Notes: generated by a model from the letters alone, not told the origin. A stretch of 57,233 bases of DNA from Gnetum montanum (GCA_015680685.1 MNCI01022060.1:260620-317852); one strand, 5' to 3'. Shown: positions 1 through 12,800, counted from the first letter of the stretch. Program-made: numbers and translations.

Positions 1-1149
1 GTACTTGGCAAAGTTGGCTGAATCTCTTTAAAGTAAGTCATTTGTAGTTTACACGCAACGCAATCGTTACATTTCTCACAACCGCACGCCGCAACAGCAC
101 ACACACATACTCACATTAACTACTGAGTTTATTTGGAGGTATTTGGGCCTTGGTGTTGCTAGAGACCAGCAGGCACCTAAATCCTACTCGAGGACACTCA
201 TTGGCAGTCGTGTCCCAAATGGTCGCCAACAATACCCTTAGGGTATCCATGATAGGAATCATGGATGGAGGATTCACTAGCATGGGGAAGATGTTTAGAT
301 GTAAAAACTAGGTTATTTTTGTCCAGTTTATGTTACCAACAGATGACAAGAGATAGTAGAGTCAAAATATGGCAACTAGGTGGTTCATTTTAGCAATTTA
401 AGATCACCCCCATCCATCCATGCTGGGCAGCATGGATGGACCTTTACCCAACATAGATCAACTATATTTAAAATTTTTGGGCACTTTTGAGTAGGCTTGA
501 CAAGGTTTCAAGGCTACTGGGGATGATTGGAGAAGTTTAATGCTATGTGCACCCACTGTGTGGTTGAACTAGTGCTTGGTGAGTACTAGAGGGTGAGTAT
601 GGATGCCATACAACTTAGGAAATTCTTGGCCAATGTTGCCCAAATGTTGATGCCTAAAGTGACAAGTTTTATTAAGGTTTCATGTCCTATTGGGGTCTAG
701 GGTTCATGTATGTTGATGGCAACTACCAAAATTGGCAAAGGGGGTAAAGTTCTATTGTCATGGTTGATGCTTAGAACTGATTCCAAGGCTTATTTTGATG
801 CAAAGTTTAGGCCATGGAAGGCCATGGCTTCACCAAGTTTAGGCCTTAGTGGATAATGATCCATACTTACGTAGTAAGTATGGGATAGTTTTGAAAGGGC
901 ATATAAGGATAACATAAATCATGAAACATGGTATAAGGTTGGGAAGGTGAATAAGCTTTTTTTAGTAAAAGAAGTTATAATATATTTACAATGCATTTAT
1001 TTTTTGAGCTTTGATAAGTCAAAGGGCCTCCTTTATATGATCAAACTCTCATCATGCTACTTGTTTGACATGGCCATTAATAGATGTTTTCATTGATCAT
1101 TTTTTGTAACTTTAGCTTCATTGTTGTTATTATTGGTTTTGTTGGTTCT
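1..1149. other. Unassigned AT-rich DNA, no gene recognised
   Basis: No reading frame longer than about 60 residues and no recognisable domain was seen on either strand. The interval lies downstream (minus-strand sense) of the Gypsy protease remnant, where RT would be expected. I could not recognise RT motifs such as a YVDD-like box here, so RT is either lost or decayed beyond reading by eye. Confidence 0.4.
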
Positions 1150-3493
1150 AGCCCTAGCTCGAGTGTTGGGGGTTTACTCTTGAAACTCCGCCTTTGAACC
1201 TTGGTGGATGTTGACATAGTTAAATAAGGAAAAAACCACATTTTCATAATGGATCATAATTTTTCCACCCTTGTATGGCAAGTGAATCTCCTGATGTATA
1301 GGTGATGAAACTACATGAAGCTTAGCCAACCATGATCTCCCTAGGATAAATTTGAAAATGGGTGTCTCTTCAACTACTAGGAAATTAGTATATGTGGAAT
1401 ACTATTCTCTAGCTATGAAATCCAAGGAGATAGAAACTCACACTATTAATCATGATCCATTAAATGATCTAAGTGGTGAGGTAGTGGTCACTTGGATATT
1501 TTTGGTTAAGCCTAACTTGTTAACAATGGAATATGATATCACATTAGTGGTTGTTCCATCATCTACATGAACATGACAAACCTTGTATCTTCCAACATGT
1601 ATGGTGATGGTGATAAGGAGAGAAGTAGATAGCACCTATCCATTATTAGAGTCAATCCTCACTTCACTATCATAGAAGTTGAACATGGATTGATGCCTAT
1701 TTTCCTTAAGTGAAGCTGGTTCAATGATAGAATGAATTGACTCTCTATTAGCGGACATGTCTCTAATCATAGGGATGGAGGTGAAAACCTAAGCTAATGC
1801 ATTCCTATATGTAGAAGAGGTCATGACCAAGTCATACAATTTTGGTGATGTGTTCTTTTATTTTAATGATCACTTGGCTTGTTCCATTGTTGTAAGGAAG
1901 CTCTTTCCCTTAGCACCTTATGTTTTAGCCTTAGTGGTTATAACCTCCTCCACATTTTATAGAGTTTGTAGCTTAGATTTTAGTCTATGTGCTTTAGGTC
2001 CTTGTCCATGGATGTAGTTTGTCTTGGTGTTTGTTGTTCCAAAGCATTTTGTCATTAGTTACCTTCAGTAGACCTTGTTGTTAGTTTGGTAATAGGTTAT
2101 TTTTTTCATCATTGGGATGAAGGGTTCTTGCTAACCTTTGAGTTGTGGATCACTATAGGTGGGCTTTGGTCATGGATTATTATGGTCTTACTTGTTGAAG
2201 ATGGAGGAACTCAGATAACAAATGGTTCCTTAGGTTTTGGAGGATTGGAAAATTGTTGATTGCATTATGATGTTGAAGCCACTGAAGGGGGAACCCATAT
2301 GATCAAAATATTTTAAGGGGATAGAGAAGGTGATACCTATATGATGAATCACTCTTTTGGCTTTGTGTTTTGGGCTCATGGGGGTACTCTAATGAAAAAT
2401 GGTTTCCTAGGAGGATTATACCATTTGGTTTTTCTAAATGAGGCCACTGTATAAGAGTTGTTGTTGGTTCTTGAAGAGCTATGATCACTCACTACCAACT
2501 CTCTATGGTTTATCATCTTCTAGAGATCATCCTTTAATGCTAGATAAAAATTGATGTCATGACCAACCATTTAATGATAATGAAAAAACCTATCTAGTCT
2601 AAAGTACCTTGGTAGCTTAGGATTATCTTTGGTTGATATCATTGGATCTCTAGTTATGTCACAAAAATGATTGTGCCATTATGAGCCTCTTTAGAAAATT
2701 GTTTATGTTGTATATGGTCATCTTTAAGCAACTATTCTAGAAGCTTAGAGAGCTTCATAGACAACCTAGTGTATTGAAACCTATCCTTACGTTGAAAGTT
2801 TAACCTTGGTTGATTTGGGGTGTAGGAAGTGGATCGTTGCAATGAGTCAAGGGATGTGTTATGTGGTGGTGATCTCCTCATATTTCCTTGTTTTGTATTT
2901 TTTTCTGTTGCAAACATAGTTCTATGTTCTTTCTTAGTCCTATCCCTATCTCTCCTTGCATGTTTGTTTTTATAGGGCACATACACTGGATCATTGCTTG
3001 CTTCATCTGCCTCCTTAATGTTCTTGGTCTGTGAGAAGGCTTGGCTTAGTGACTGGGGCTCTAGATAGTACAAATTTAACTTGATAAAGTCATTTACTGC
3101 TCCCTTGTATATGGCCAAGAGATGATTTTTAGCAATAGGCTTTGGAATCTCGTTAAGTATTGAGTTCCACCTTTGAATGAATGTTGTGACTAGTTCAAGT
3201 GAATCCTACCTCACCTTCATTAATTTATCCAATGTGGCATCTAGCTTCAAGTTGCATTTAAATAAGTTAACAAATTGGTAGATTAGGTCCTCAAGGAAGG
3301 AGATAAAACCCCTAGGTATGGTTTGATACAAATCTAAAGCCTTTCCCTTGAGGGACATGGGAAAAATTCTCATTATCATATGAGGACAAGCTTTTAAAAG
3401 GAGGTACTCAGACCAAAAGGTTACTAGATGTGCATTGGGGTCCACTTCAGCATTGTATTTAGTAAAGTTTAGAATAGGCAAGCCTACAGGCAA
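1150..3493 (-). pseudogene. Decayed Ty3/Gypsy gag-protease
   Basis: The best-preserved gag pieces are 3493-3206 and 3118-2732. The first carries the retrotransposon-gag core (MSLKGKALDLYQTIP, then an aromatic/acidic stretch ending DLIYQFVNLF). Further on, around 2640-2530, is a gag C-terminal zinc-region remnant (FHYH, MVGHDINFYLALKDDL). The protease follows at about 1635-1450 with VHVDDGTTTNVISYSIVNKLGL, where DDGT replaces the usual D-S/G-G-A active site. Its C-terminal flap region (FKFILGRSWLAKLHVV) lies at about 1330-1260. Frames are broken by many stops and shifts, so this is a fossil. It sits directly downstream of the LTR-like block at 3.56-4.26 kb, the normal LTR-gag order. Family assignment rests on motif recognition; RT and integrase were not found. 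Confidence 0.75.
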
Positions 3494-3559
3494 GGTTACT
3501 TAAGGGATCAAAATAGAGATAGTTGATGTTGTTTTGGCCGTATGCTACTCTTGATGATA

Positions 3560-4257
3560 ATAGAGAAATTAAGTATTTAATATAATTAACAATGGAAATA
3601 TAAAGTCTAAAATAGCCTATGATTGATAAGTGTCTATTCCTAGCATGCCATACATGTCTTGAACCCATGTATCCACTACTAGGTTTACCAAGCCATGCTA
3701 CTAGGTAAACCAACCAATAACACTACTAGGATTGCCAAGTGAATACATGTTCATGCTCAAAACTAATCACAATCATTCTATCAATTCTTTAATATGCATG
3801 GAAACATATGTATTAACTAAGTACATGTAAAGTAAATTACATGGAAAGTAAATTTAATCTAAGTCAAAGTGCTACAATGAATAAGAATCAATCTTGATCT
3901 TATTACCATTCATGGAATGTGTCCAGGTATATTACCACTCGAACAAGACACCATACAACTAACTTAGATTCACACCGTGGGCATTTACCAACTATTTTCT
4001 AAGACTATGAAATACAATTGCAAAGGTTTTTCTACTCTATTAACTAAAAATGCAAATACATAGCTAGAGCATGCATATTTATAGGTGAAAATAGATGTTG
4101 CATCAACAAGTAATTATTGATGTAGCAAACCTTACATCGATAGGATTACATGGATGAGATCCTATCGAAGTGTATGCATTAATGCAGTTGTATCAAGGTA
4201 GTTGCATTAAGGAAATTTCATCAATGTAGCTATGTCAATGGGGGTAATGCTTCATCA
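3560..4257 (-). repeat. LTR of minus-strand Gypsy family (related to the LTRs at 12 and 22 kb)
   Basis: The plus-strand right edge ends CATCA followed by TACCCCCACAAC. This is the same junction as the LTR at 12,785 (CATCA then TACCTCCATGAC), so on the minus strand it reads polypurine tract then TGATG. A TATA-like CCTATAAATATGCATG lies inside at about 4077-4092. A core of about 120 bp near 3640-3770, with repeated ACTAGG and ACCAAG motifs, is clearly shared with 12,260-12,380 and 22,180-22,300. The left edge is approximate. Gag-protease sequence follows on the minus-strand side, as expected of a 5' LTR, yet a polypurine-like tract also precedes it. Confidence 0.65.
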
Positions 4258-4280
4258 TACCCCCACAACTGAGTAAAAAC

Positions 4281-4913
4281 TCATCCTCAAGTTAACAAGG
4301 TTGGATTGAGCTTTCTTTACAAAAAATTGGAAATGATGGTATTATTGATTGATGCTAACTACTAACTAACTTTGACTACTACATTACAAAATTTTATTTA
4401 AGTGGATGCATAGAAAATGAAAAAGTGACAAAAGAATCAAACAGACATTGAAAATTACAAAATTTATAGGGGTCTTCAAAAATCTAATAAAGATGATTCT
4501 TTTTGTTGTTACTAGTAGTGGCAAAATTCCAACCTTGATTATTATGTCAATGCTTCTCTAGTTATGTAGAACATTCTTAAAGGATGAACTGAAATTCCTT
4601 CTCATCATCCAATGGATCTAGTAAACATGTGATGTTTAAGTTATAATCTTGTATGTTTTACGATTTGTCCATGGGCATATCCTCCATTGTCCCTCTCTTG
4701 GCTTCATTTTTGTGACTGGAAAATACCTTCTTCCTTAAGCATTTCTTTTATCATCACCTGTAATCACCAATGGATCAACATTAGCTTTTGTAAATTTTCC
4801 TTACTAAGTGACCCTTTTTGGATCCCTTAGTTTATGTTTAAGCATAAGGCAATGACAATGTACTATCCATTTTATTCACCAGGGGAAATATACCTAATTG
4901 AAGGAGGATGACC
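4281..4913. other. Unassigned interval between a Gypsy LTR and a Copia integrase
   Basis: No domain or long frame is visible. By position it could hold the lost C-terminal part of the Copia pol (minus strand) or the end of the Gypsy internal region, but no RT or RNase H motif can be read in it. Confidence 0.35.
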
Positions 4914-7062
4914 CTAAACAATTTCATGATTAATCTCAATAGGCACATACATAGGAGTTACATCATTTGAAGAAGTTTTAGTATTGGAAGATTCCTCCTT
5001 TATAAACCCACATTTTTCTCTAAAGATAATATCTTGACTATAAATAAACCTTTTAGTTTGTGAGTTATACAACTTATAAGCTTTGACATCATTTCCATAG
5101 CCAAGAAAAATACATTTGACAGACTTAGATTCTAATTTGGACCTATTAGATTTTGGAACATGTACATAGAATTCACAACCAAAAATCCTCAAATAGTTTA
5201 AATTCATGGACCTACCACTCCAAAATTTCTTTGGAATTTTTTCATGAAGAGCTAATGAAGAATATTTATTGATAAGATAACATGCATTGATTATTACTTT
5301 AGCCTTGAAATGCTTGTCAAGATTAGATTCATTAAGCATACATTTGACATGTTCCATTAATGTTCGATTGAAGTGCTTTGCTACTCCATTTTGTTTAGGA
5401 TTCCTTGCAATATTCTTTTATCTTTGAATTCCTTGTTCTTTATAAAAATATTAAATTCATTGGAGAAAAACTCAGCACCTTGTCAATTCTTAGAATTTTA
5501 ATTTTCTTTCCTAAATAATTCTCAACAAGAGCTTTGAATTCTATGAATTTTTCAAATACTTGAAACTTATGTTTTAATAAATAGATCCAACTCTTTCTAG
5601 AATAATTATCAATAAAAGAAACATAATACATATAACCTCCAAGAAAAATTGTTTTAATATCTTTAATTGGTTCACGTACATCACTATGTATTAGTTCTAA
5701 TATCTAAAGAGATTTAGCATTACTTCTTTAAAAACTATGATGCCTCTATTTTCCATGTAGATAATGATGAAAGAAATCCAAGGAACTTTTGAAACCTTAA
5801 ATTTACCTTGCTTGTAAAGTTCCTTAAGTCCTTTTTCACCAATATGTCCCATTACTTTATGCCACAAATCAATACTTGAATTTAAATCAATAACTACAAA
5901 TGCACTTAATTTATACTTTAATGTCTTAGCTTCTAATTTATACAACTTGCTTGTTTTAATTCTAGAAGCCAAAATAGATGAACCATGCAATATTGAACAT
6001 TTTCTACCTTCAAAGATAACAGTTAGTGTCGCATCATCCAATTCACTTATAGACAAAATATTTTTAGTAAGTGTTGGAACATGATGTACATTGGGAATTG
6101 ATTTAACTGCTTAAATTTTAAATTGAATATTTACCTTTTCATAACCTATAACTTTGCATAAATTATGATTACACAATCTGACCATTTCAAGATCAGATGG
6201 CGTATACTCATTGAACCAATCAACATGTGGAGTGTATTGATGAGATGCACCCAAGTCCACATACCATGAATATGTATCAACATTATTAGAAGATGAGATA
6301 ACATATAAATCTTTGATGCATTACTTTATTTACTCTTTTTTGGAGGGGTTTTACAATATTTCTTTATATGACCAACTTTACCATAATTCCAAAATTTAGA
6401 TAGCTTCTTTACAAATTTTTGAGGCTCATTCTTAAATTAAGGCCTCTTAACAAACTTTGGCTTTACATCATTTTTGATAAATAATACATCATTTGAGGAG
6501 TAGAAGTTTTCCTTCTTACTTCCTTAGATAACAACTAATCAATAATATTATCAAAAATAAAGTTGGTAGATGTATTACTTACAACCACTACAAATGTCTC
6601 CCATGAATATGAAAGTGTGCTAAGAAGTGTGATGCATTGATCTTTCTCATTGATTTTCATCCCCATAGATTGTAACTGATGGACCAATGTATTAAATACA
6701 TTCAAGTGTTCTATAATGGTAGTACCTTCAATCATTTTATAATCATACAATCATTTCTCCAATAACTAATTGGTTAGGGACTTTGTTTAATACAAAGTTT
6801 ACAATTTATCCCATAAATCTTTAGTAGAAGAAACATTGGAAAAATTAAGCAATATTGAATTTGAAAGACATATATGAATTGTATTTATTACCTTTAGGTT
6901 CAACTTTTTCCACTCTTCATCAAACATATTATTTGTCTTTACTCCCAAAATTTCACTATGTTGGTCCATTTCAATGAGGAGAGCCTCCATCTTGATCTTC
7001 CATAATTCATAGTTGAACCTGTTAAAATTTTCAATTTCAATTTTGGACAGAGAGTTTGTCAT
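4914..7062 (-). pseudogene. Decayed Ty1/Copia gag-protease-integrase (RT lost)
   Basis: Domains appear in minus-strand order. Gag (UBN2 type) is at 7062-6535, starting MTNSLSKIEIENFNRFNYEL with YELWKIKMEALL. A damaged zinc knuckle lies around 6410-6340 (NYGKVGHIKKYC, first Cys lost). Protease at about 6300-6060 reads WYVDLGASHQYTP, with DLGA instead of DSGA, followed by VPTLTKNILSISEL. The GAG-pre-integrase segment is at 6056-5700 (DLWHKVMGHIGEKGLKELY). The integrase core is at 5631-5440 (FIDNYSRKSWIYLL) and its C-terminal part at 5357-4914 (ACYLINKYSS, FGCEFYVHVPKSNRSKL, CIFLGYGND). RT and RNase H, which should follow integrase in a Copia element, are missing. Stops and frameshifts separate the pieces. 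The order protease-integrase before RT identifies Copia rather than Gypsy. Confidence 0.85.
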
Positions 7063-7111
7063 GATTTTTCACAATAATTACTTGACAAAATAATAGTGGT
7101 GTGTGAAACCT

Positions 7112-7125
7112 GGATTTGATACTAA
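7112..7125 (-). other. Primer-binding site of the Copia remnant
   Basis: The minus strand reads TTAGTATCAAATCC immediately after an LTR end in ...AACA. This is a mutated form of the TTGGTATCAGAGCC site complementary to the initiator Met-tRNA 3' end that many plant Copia elements use. It lies 50 bp upstream of the gag start, the expected place. The differences are mostly G-to-A. Confidence 0.6.
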
Positions 7126-7126
7126 T

Positions 7127-7950
7127 TGTTATTTCCTATGACTTGCACCTATGTAATATTCAATTTAAAGAAAACTGCAAAAAATAAAAAAGACATAGAG
7201 TTATCCTAGGGAAAACCTTCAAGGTGAAAAACCCCAATATAAAATCATCTCTTGGACTATTAGTAGCACAACTTTAAAGGATTGAAGCTCAAGGAGAATT
7301 TACAAAGGAAAGGAGATAACTCTCAATCTTATGCTTCAAAAGAATGTGGTGCAATGGATGATCCCTTTGAGATCCTTACATATTATTCAGGTTACAAAAA
7401 TAAATAGAAAATTACAAAGGGAATAAGGTAGTTTCTTTTTGTAGGGATAGGTACAGAACCAAATATAACATAGACACAAAAATAAACTAAAAGGCAAGGT
7501 AAAAATATCCAAAGAAAATTAAGGCAAAGGTAGATTTTCCTTCATCCACCTCATAATGATTAGTAGAAAATAGTACAAAAAGTTGGCCAAACCAATTGTA
7601 AACACAAATGATCAATTAATCAAATCAAAATAAACCAAAAATAAATCCTAGGTGGTGGGGAGAAAAATCTAAATCACATAGTGTAGCCAATGGGATGATG
7701 AGTCTAAAATTCACACGTGATTGGTAAATCTAAAATTCATAATGTGCTAAAAGAATGATGATTCTAAAACTTATATTTTATCAAATAAATGATGTAAGGT
7801 GAATTTGCTAAAATATCAATTATTCAAGATGAAAAATCTAATGCCAACAATCTAATTGTTGTTATATGAAAGATTTGATATGTCAAAAATGAAGAAAAAT
7901 GCAAAAATATGAGTTCATATGAATGTCAAGATTATAAATAATTTTCAAAA
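7127..7950 (-). repeat. Probable 5' LTR side of the Copia remnant, far end not defined
   Basis: The LTR/PBS junction is visible (plus strand TGTTATTTCC at 7127). No second LTR copy was found, so the outer boundary cannot be set and the interval is nominal. The sequence is AT-rich and non-coding. Confidence 0.35.
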
Positions 7951-7959
7951 GGCAATCTA

Positions 7960-8440
7960 AGACTAAAAGATTGATGATAGAGAAAATTTCATAAAAATGC
8001 AAAATCATAAATAGTAGATTGTTTCTAAAAATAATGATAAAAAAATATAAAAGGTTATTAAAGACTAAAAATCAAACAAAAAATTACAAAATAATGAAAA
8101 ACATATTATTACTAAACATAGGGATCAAATGACTATCAAAAGCTAATAATTACTAAAGATAAAATTCCAAATAACTCACAAAAATATGCAAAATGATAAA
8201 AAGAAGATTATCACTAAAAAAAAGTCAAAAGAATATCAAAGGCTAATAATAGCTGAGATCAAATTCCAAATAAATTACAAAAATATGCAAAATGATAAAA
8301 TAAGATTTCTTCCAAAAATAGGGATTAAAAGACTATCAAAATATAATAATGGCTAGAGATCAAATTCTAAATAAAATGTAAGAATATGCAAGAATGATAA
8401 AAAGGATTACTATTAGAAACAGAGATCAAAATGAGGCAAA
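7960..8440. repeat. Degenerate AT-rich tandem repeats, unit about 100 bp
   Basis: Phrases such as ATCAAATTCCAAATAA, ACAAAAATATGCAAAATGAT and GACTATCAAAAGCTAATAAT recur in the same order four or five times with a spacing near 100 bp. Units are clearly diverged. No coding potential was seen. Confidence 0.6.
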
Positions 8441-9474
8441 TGTAATTAAGAGTGGTCAAGGCATTGACTAACATCCCATGCATGAAGTCAATCTTAGAAA
8501 TAGAAAAATTGTAGAGAAATAATATTAAATTAATAGATCTAAGATTTTAAAAAAATTGGACAAATAGATGTTAAACAAATGGAAACCAACCAACAGATGT
8601 GCACTAAGTAACACACAAGAATCCGAAAGAGAGAAACACCAACCTACCCTACTTTGAATTGATAGCGCTACAAGAAAGGTTCTTACATAACTATAATCTT
8701 GTAAACTTGCTCAAAATTCTAGGCAGAATGATGGATCGGTGATGGGATCTAAGAAATATCTAAAAAGAGATTTGAAAATATTGCTTATCACAACTCTTAG
8801 ATTGAAAAGTAGATCTAGTTACAAATAGATCTATATCTAGGTAGTTTCTCGCTAATCCAGTAGTCTAATCTAGGTAGCTTCTGGCTAATCCAGTAGTCTC
8901 TGGCTAGCTCTATTTCCTATAGGTTAACTATGAAATTGCTATATCTTTCATGGACTAGTTACCAAGTATATTATCTTATGATTTTTTGGTAGCATTTTCC
9001 AAAGTAGAGCTCTCATGGATGAAAATAAATTAAAAAGAAATTTATAATTCTAAAATTAATTTTAAATCTTTTTCTTGCATGGGCTAGTAGCCTGATCATA
9101 GAGACATCTTCTAAGTGCAAGTTAATACCTATGTCTAATGCTAGAGTGATAGCTATATTTAGTCCCAAACTAGTAACAAGATCTAAGGTCTAAAACCATA
9201 AGCTTAAACACAAATTAAAAATTAATAAAAATATAAAAATTAAATATGATTTTACCAAAAATATAAATTATTCAAAGAAAGCATACTAAACCATAGTACA
9301 TCATGTGTCAATGACTCATGTAATGCTTAATACTTGCTAACTCAAACTCTAACAAAAGATATTAGTGCACATGTGCTAAATTAAATTAAAAATGATATAA
9401 TGATAAAAATAAAATTATTGAAATGTAAAAAATACTTAGAACATGTGAAAGCATAATAAAATGTAAGTGGGTAA

Positions 9475-9501
9475 GACCTTAGAATATATATATATAAGGT
9501 C
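9475..9501. repeat. Short perfect inverted repeat around an (AT)n core
   Basis: GACCTTA and TAAGGTC flank a GAATATATATATA spacer and could form a cruciform. There is no neighbouring gene to regulate, so no function is proposed. Confidence 0.5.
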
Positions 9502-9939
9502 ATTATAAAAGACATAGCTAGGGACATAGATCCATCACAAAAGCATAGTCAACACAAGAAAAGAGATAATTAACCATACACATAGATTAATAAATAAGGC
9601 ATCAAGAATTCAAATTGCAAACATACCAAGGAGTAATGGATATCTAAGATAGGAATGTTAGAATTGCACCTTGTAGGATTGACATAATGGTCATACAACT
9701 AATGTGCAACTTGTGTCATCATGTTAGTGAAAATTCTAGGCAAGGCTTATGAAAAATTATTGTTACCAACCATAAACATCCATCACAATTTTTTAAGAGG
9801 TTATAACTTACATTGCAAAAAGGTATTATTGTATGCTAAACATTTTTACAAAGTATTAATTGTCTCTTTTCCTTTAATATGTTCAGATGCTGATCATGTA
9901 CTTAATCTCATTTAATTAATAAAATTCTCTTTTTTAGGT

Positions 9940-9957
9940 CCCCCCCCCCCCCCCCCC
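9940..9957. repeat. Homopolymer run of 18 C
   Basis: An uninterrupted C18 tract lies in otherwise AT-rich DNA, just after TTTTTTAGGT. It may be a true poly(C) microsatellite or a homopolymer length error of sequencing. Confidence 0.9.
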
Positions 9958-11285
9958 ACTCTTTTCCTTCATTATTAAATCATTAAATCTAGTTTTTAAT
10001 CTTATTTTCACATTTTCTTAAGATTTGTATCATTAGGAATGATAAATTGATGTTTGAGTTACATGTAAGTTTTAAGTGATTTCAAATTTTGGATTTGGAT
10101 TGAGTTTAACTTCCCTTAAATCCATTCATACCATTGTATATTTGGAATTTTCCTCCACCATCAAATATATTATGACATGTTGTTGATTATTATGATTGGT
10201 TTTAAGATTTTGATTTGTTATGACCCTATCATAATTATTATTTTCTATTTTGAGATCTAGAATCAAGTTTATATGGCTTGTTGGTAAAGGATACGTTAGA
10301 GAGTTATTTATTAGCCTTCTCTATGATGCACCAATGGGGCTCTTACCTCCAAAATGTTAGGACCTTTGTTATTTTTCATATACCTTCAAAATGTTAGAAA
10401 GGGTCTTTAACACCTATAACACTACATTTAATTTTCAAAAATTGAATGCTAGATATCATTGAGGCTAGTAAAACTAATAATTTTAATTTCATAAACATAA
10501 AAGTCATTTAATTTTAATATGATTTTTAAAATCGGAATCAAGTTTTCATGCAATCTATTTCTCACATTATACACTCAATATGATGTGTGTTAGTCTCCAT
10601 GGTTGGCTAGTTGGTGGTGGTGATGAAGGTTTTTTGATTATACATAATTTCTTTAATTTTATTATCTATTCAATATTACTATTTTTTGTATTATGAATTA
10701 CATGCTAACATGTAGTTTTGCAAGTTGAAGTACCTCTTTATACATGACTGTGATCGTTGGTCATTTCCCTAGGTAAAATTAGGAAAGGTATAAAAGGATC
10801 CCACTCATTTTTACAGACTTACATTTCTGTTTTAGTTTAGGATGTTATTTAAGGAATTAGAGGGAACCTCAAAAATTATTTTTCACCCCTTGCTCAATAT
10901 AGTGCATAGAGACCCCCCAAAATTTAATTTTTAGCATAACCCATGCATAGAATGTCCATTTTCAATATATGAATAGTCATTTCCTTCATTTTTCATCCTT
11001 CTATACTCAATTGTGAGGTCACATTTATCATTTAAGTACCTAATAATTCAATGATATCATAAATTTTGATTTATGAATCTAACCTTTTGGGGCCTTAATA
11101 TCTCTATGGTATGTCATTAGTTACACTACCAAAGTCAATGTTCTTAAGGGGAATAGAAAGGGTGATGATTAGTTAAAGAAATAGAATGGTTTTTAATGAT
11201 CATGAAGATGAATATTAATTTGTCCTACAGTCAAAACACATGGTAAAACAACATGGAGACTCAAAATCTCATTTGAACAAGGTGT

Positions 11286-11938
11286 ATGATACCCATAAAG
11301 AGAAATGATCCAAAGGAGAATCCAAGAATGAGAATAAAATTTACAACATACAATGTGCTTGCAAGATCTTGGGCAAGTGAGAAACAACATCTATTATGTC
11401 CATAATGGGCCTTGAATTGGCATGAATATCGATACCCATGCATCTTAGCAAAATTACAAAAATTGGATGTTGATTTTTTATGCTTACAAGAAGTCTTGCC
11501 ATTGGAATTTCTATACCAATTTTAACTCAACTTGGAAAGAATGGGATATAGAGGTATTTATAAGAAGAAAGGTTCTTGTGGAAGTTCTTCTTTTGAGCCA
11601 TATAGATTAGCCTATCGTAGAAATCACAACATGGATGGTTGTGTGATCTTTTATAAAGAAGCCAAGTTTGAATTGATAAAAGGATTTGAATGGAGTTTAG
11701 AAAGTATGAATTTTGAAATTCTAGAACTTCAAGTGATGGAAAAGAAAGAACATTCACGATTTGGAAAGAATCACATAGCCTTGGTAGTAATTCTAAAAGT
11801 TCATCTATCAGGAAGATGTGTATGCATGGTTAACACACATTTAATTACAAAGCCAACATGCTCGAATGTTATACTATGTTAACGATCATGCTTGATTAAG
11901 AAAATAGAAGAAATTTTGAAGAATAAGTTATTCCTTGA
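11286..11938 (+). pseudogene. CCR4-type deadenylase (EEP nuclease) pseudogene, N-terminal part, copy A
   Basis: CCR4-family proteins are Mg-dependent 3'-5' exonucleases that shorten mRNA poly(A) tails in the cytoplasm. The conceptual frame shows the family hallmarks in order: TYNVLA (metal-binding Asn), WALNW just after a CP-stop (copy B has the full CPPW), DVDFLCLQEV (catalytic Glu), GYRGIYKKK, NMDGCVIFYK, and VCMVNTHL (the NTH motif). Stops after CP (TAA) and in YQF-stop-LNLE interrupt it. The frame breaks off at the edge of the Gypsy LTR and resumes at 22,723. No intron was detected, which suggests capture as processed mRNA. LINE endonucleases share the fold but lack the TYNVLA/CPPW/NTHL pattern. 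The upstream in-frame ATG at 11,286 is shared with copy B; an earlier start is possible. Confidence 0.8.
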
Positions 11939-12785
11939 TGATGAGTGGTGAGGTACCCCTATTCCCAACCATATGAATGACAAAGCATTCATGCGTGATC
12001 TGATTGAATTTTGTGGACTTTATAGCTTTTGATACTCTAGTCTTCTAGGTAGTGAACCTTGCCCTAAGGTCATTCTTTGTCTTCTAGTTTTGAAGCATAT
12101 GGTATGGTTAAGTGTAATTGAGGCATATGATTTTTATAATTTTATGTTTTATATTCCAAATTCTTAAAAAGAGAGAAGGATAAGGTAATTTAATGACTAA
12201 TTCAGTGTAACTAACCTACTGGTCTCTAGCTAGTCCTAAGATAAGTATTCGATTCCACTTTCCATACACATCCTGAACCCACATATCCACTACTAGGTTA
12301 CCAAGTGCTATGCTACTAGGCATACCAAGCAATAACACTATTGGGATTACTAAGCAAATACATGTTATGCTCAAAATGATCATACTTATGTATTTAATCT
12401 ATCTAATTTATCTTGCTTAATTATCTTAATTATTGAAAAATATTGAATAACTAATTAAAAACATTAAATGCATAAATCAAATATTTAATCTATCTAGAAT
12501 GCTCCAAGTTTATCAAAAAGCTTGTCTTTATTGTCATACACACTATTGTGCTTAGGTACAACAATGCTTGAATAAAAATCTGTACACTCAATGACTCCTA
12601 CTATGGGAACTTGGGAGAAATATTCTAACTTTCAAATAAACAAACTACAAGAGCTCTAATACTACTAAAACATGATTACTATAAATATGGCTAGTGGATG
12701 CATATTTATAGCCAAAATGTGGATCCTACGTTGATGAGGCCACATCAATGAGGCATCTTTCATGTAATGAAACTATGAATCATCA
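11939..12785 (-). repeat. 3' LTR of the Gypsy insertion
   Basis: It aligns along its length with 21,847-22,722. The plus-strand left edge reads TGATGAGTGG and the right edge ends CATCA. On the minus strand a TATA-like GGCTATAAATATGCATCC lies at about 12,695-12,712. A purine-rich tract (minus CATGGAGGTA) directly precedes the LTR, marking this as the 3' copy. Confidence 0.8.
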
Positions 12786-12800
12786 TACCTCCATGACTAA
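12786..12800 (-). other. Polypurine tract of the Gypsy insertion
   Basis: The minus strand reads TTAGTCATGGAGGTA immediately before the LTR start TGATG. The matching site at 4258-4275 (AGTTGTGGGGGTA) supports its identity. It would prime plus-strand DNA synthesis. It is somewhat eroded by T insertions or substitutions. Confidence 0.55.

Larger units (their letters stand above)
8441..10861. other. Unassigned AT-rich interval
   Basis: No gene or domain was recognised. It contains a small local duplication near 8840-8915 (AATCCAGTAGTCT repeated), a perfect 7-bp-arm inverted repeat at 9475-9501 and a run of 18 C at 9940-9957. Similarity to the second CCR4-carrying element begins only at about 10,862, so the origin of this stretch is unknown. 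Confidence 0.4.

Noticed and set aside
3459-3713. Minus-strand frame of 84 codons before gag
   Set aside because: It translates the LTR core that recurs at 12 and 22 kb; chance frame in repeat DNA.
11286-11938. LINE-type endonuclease instead of CCR4
   Set aside because: Same fold superfamily, but the TYNVLA, CPPW/WALNW, NMDGC and NTHL motifs and the downstream LDYI-F/W-Y region are CCR4-type, and there is no RT attached.
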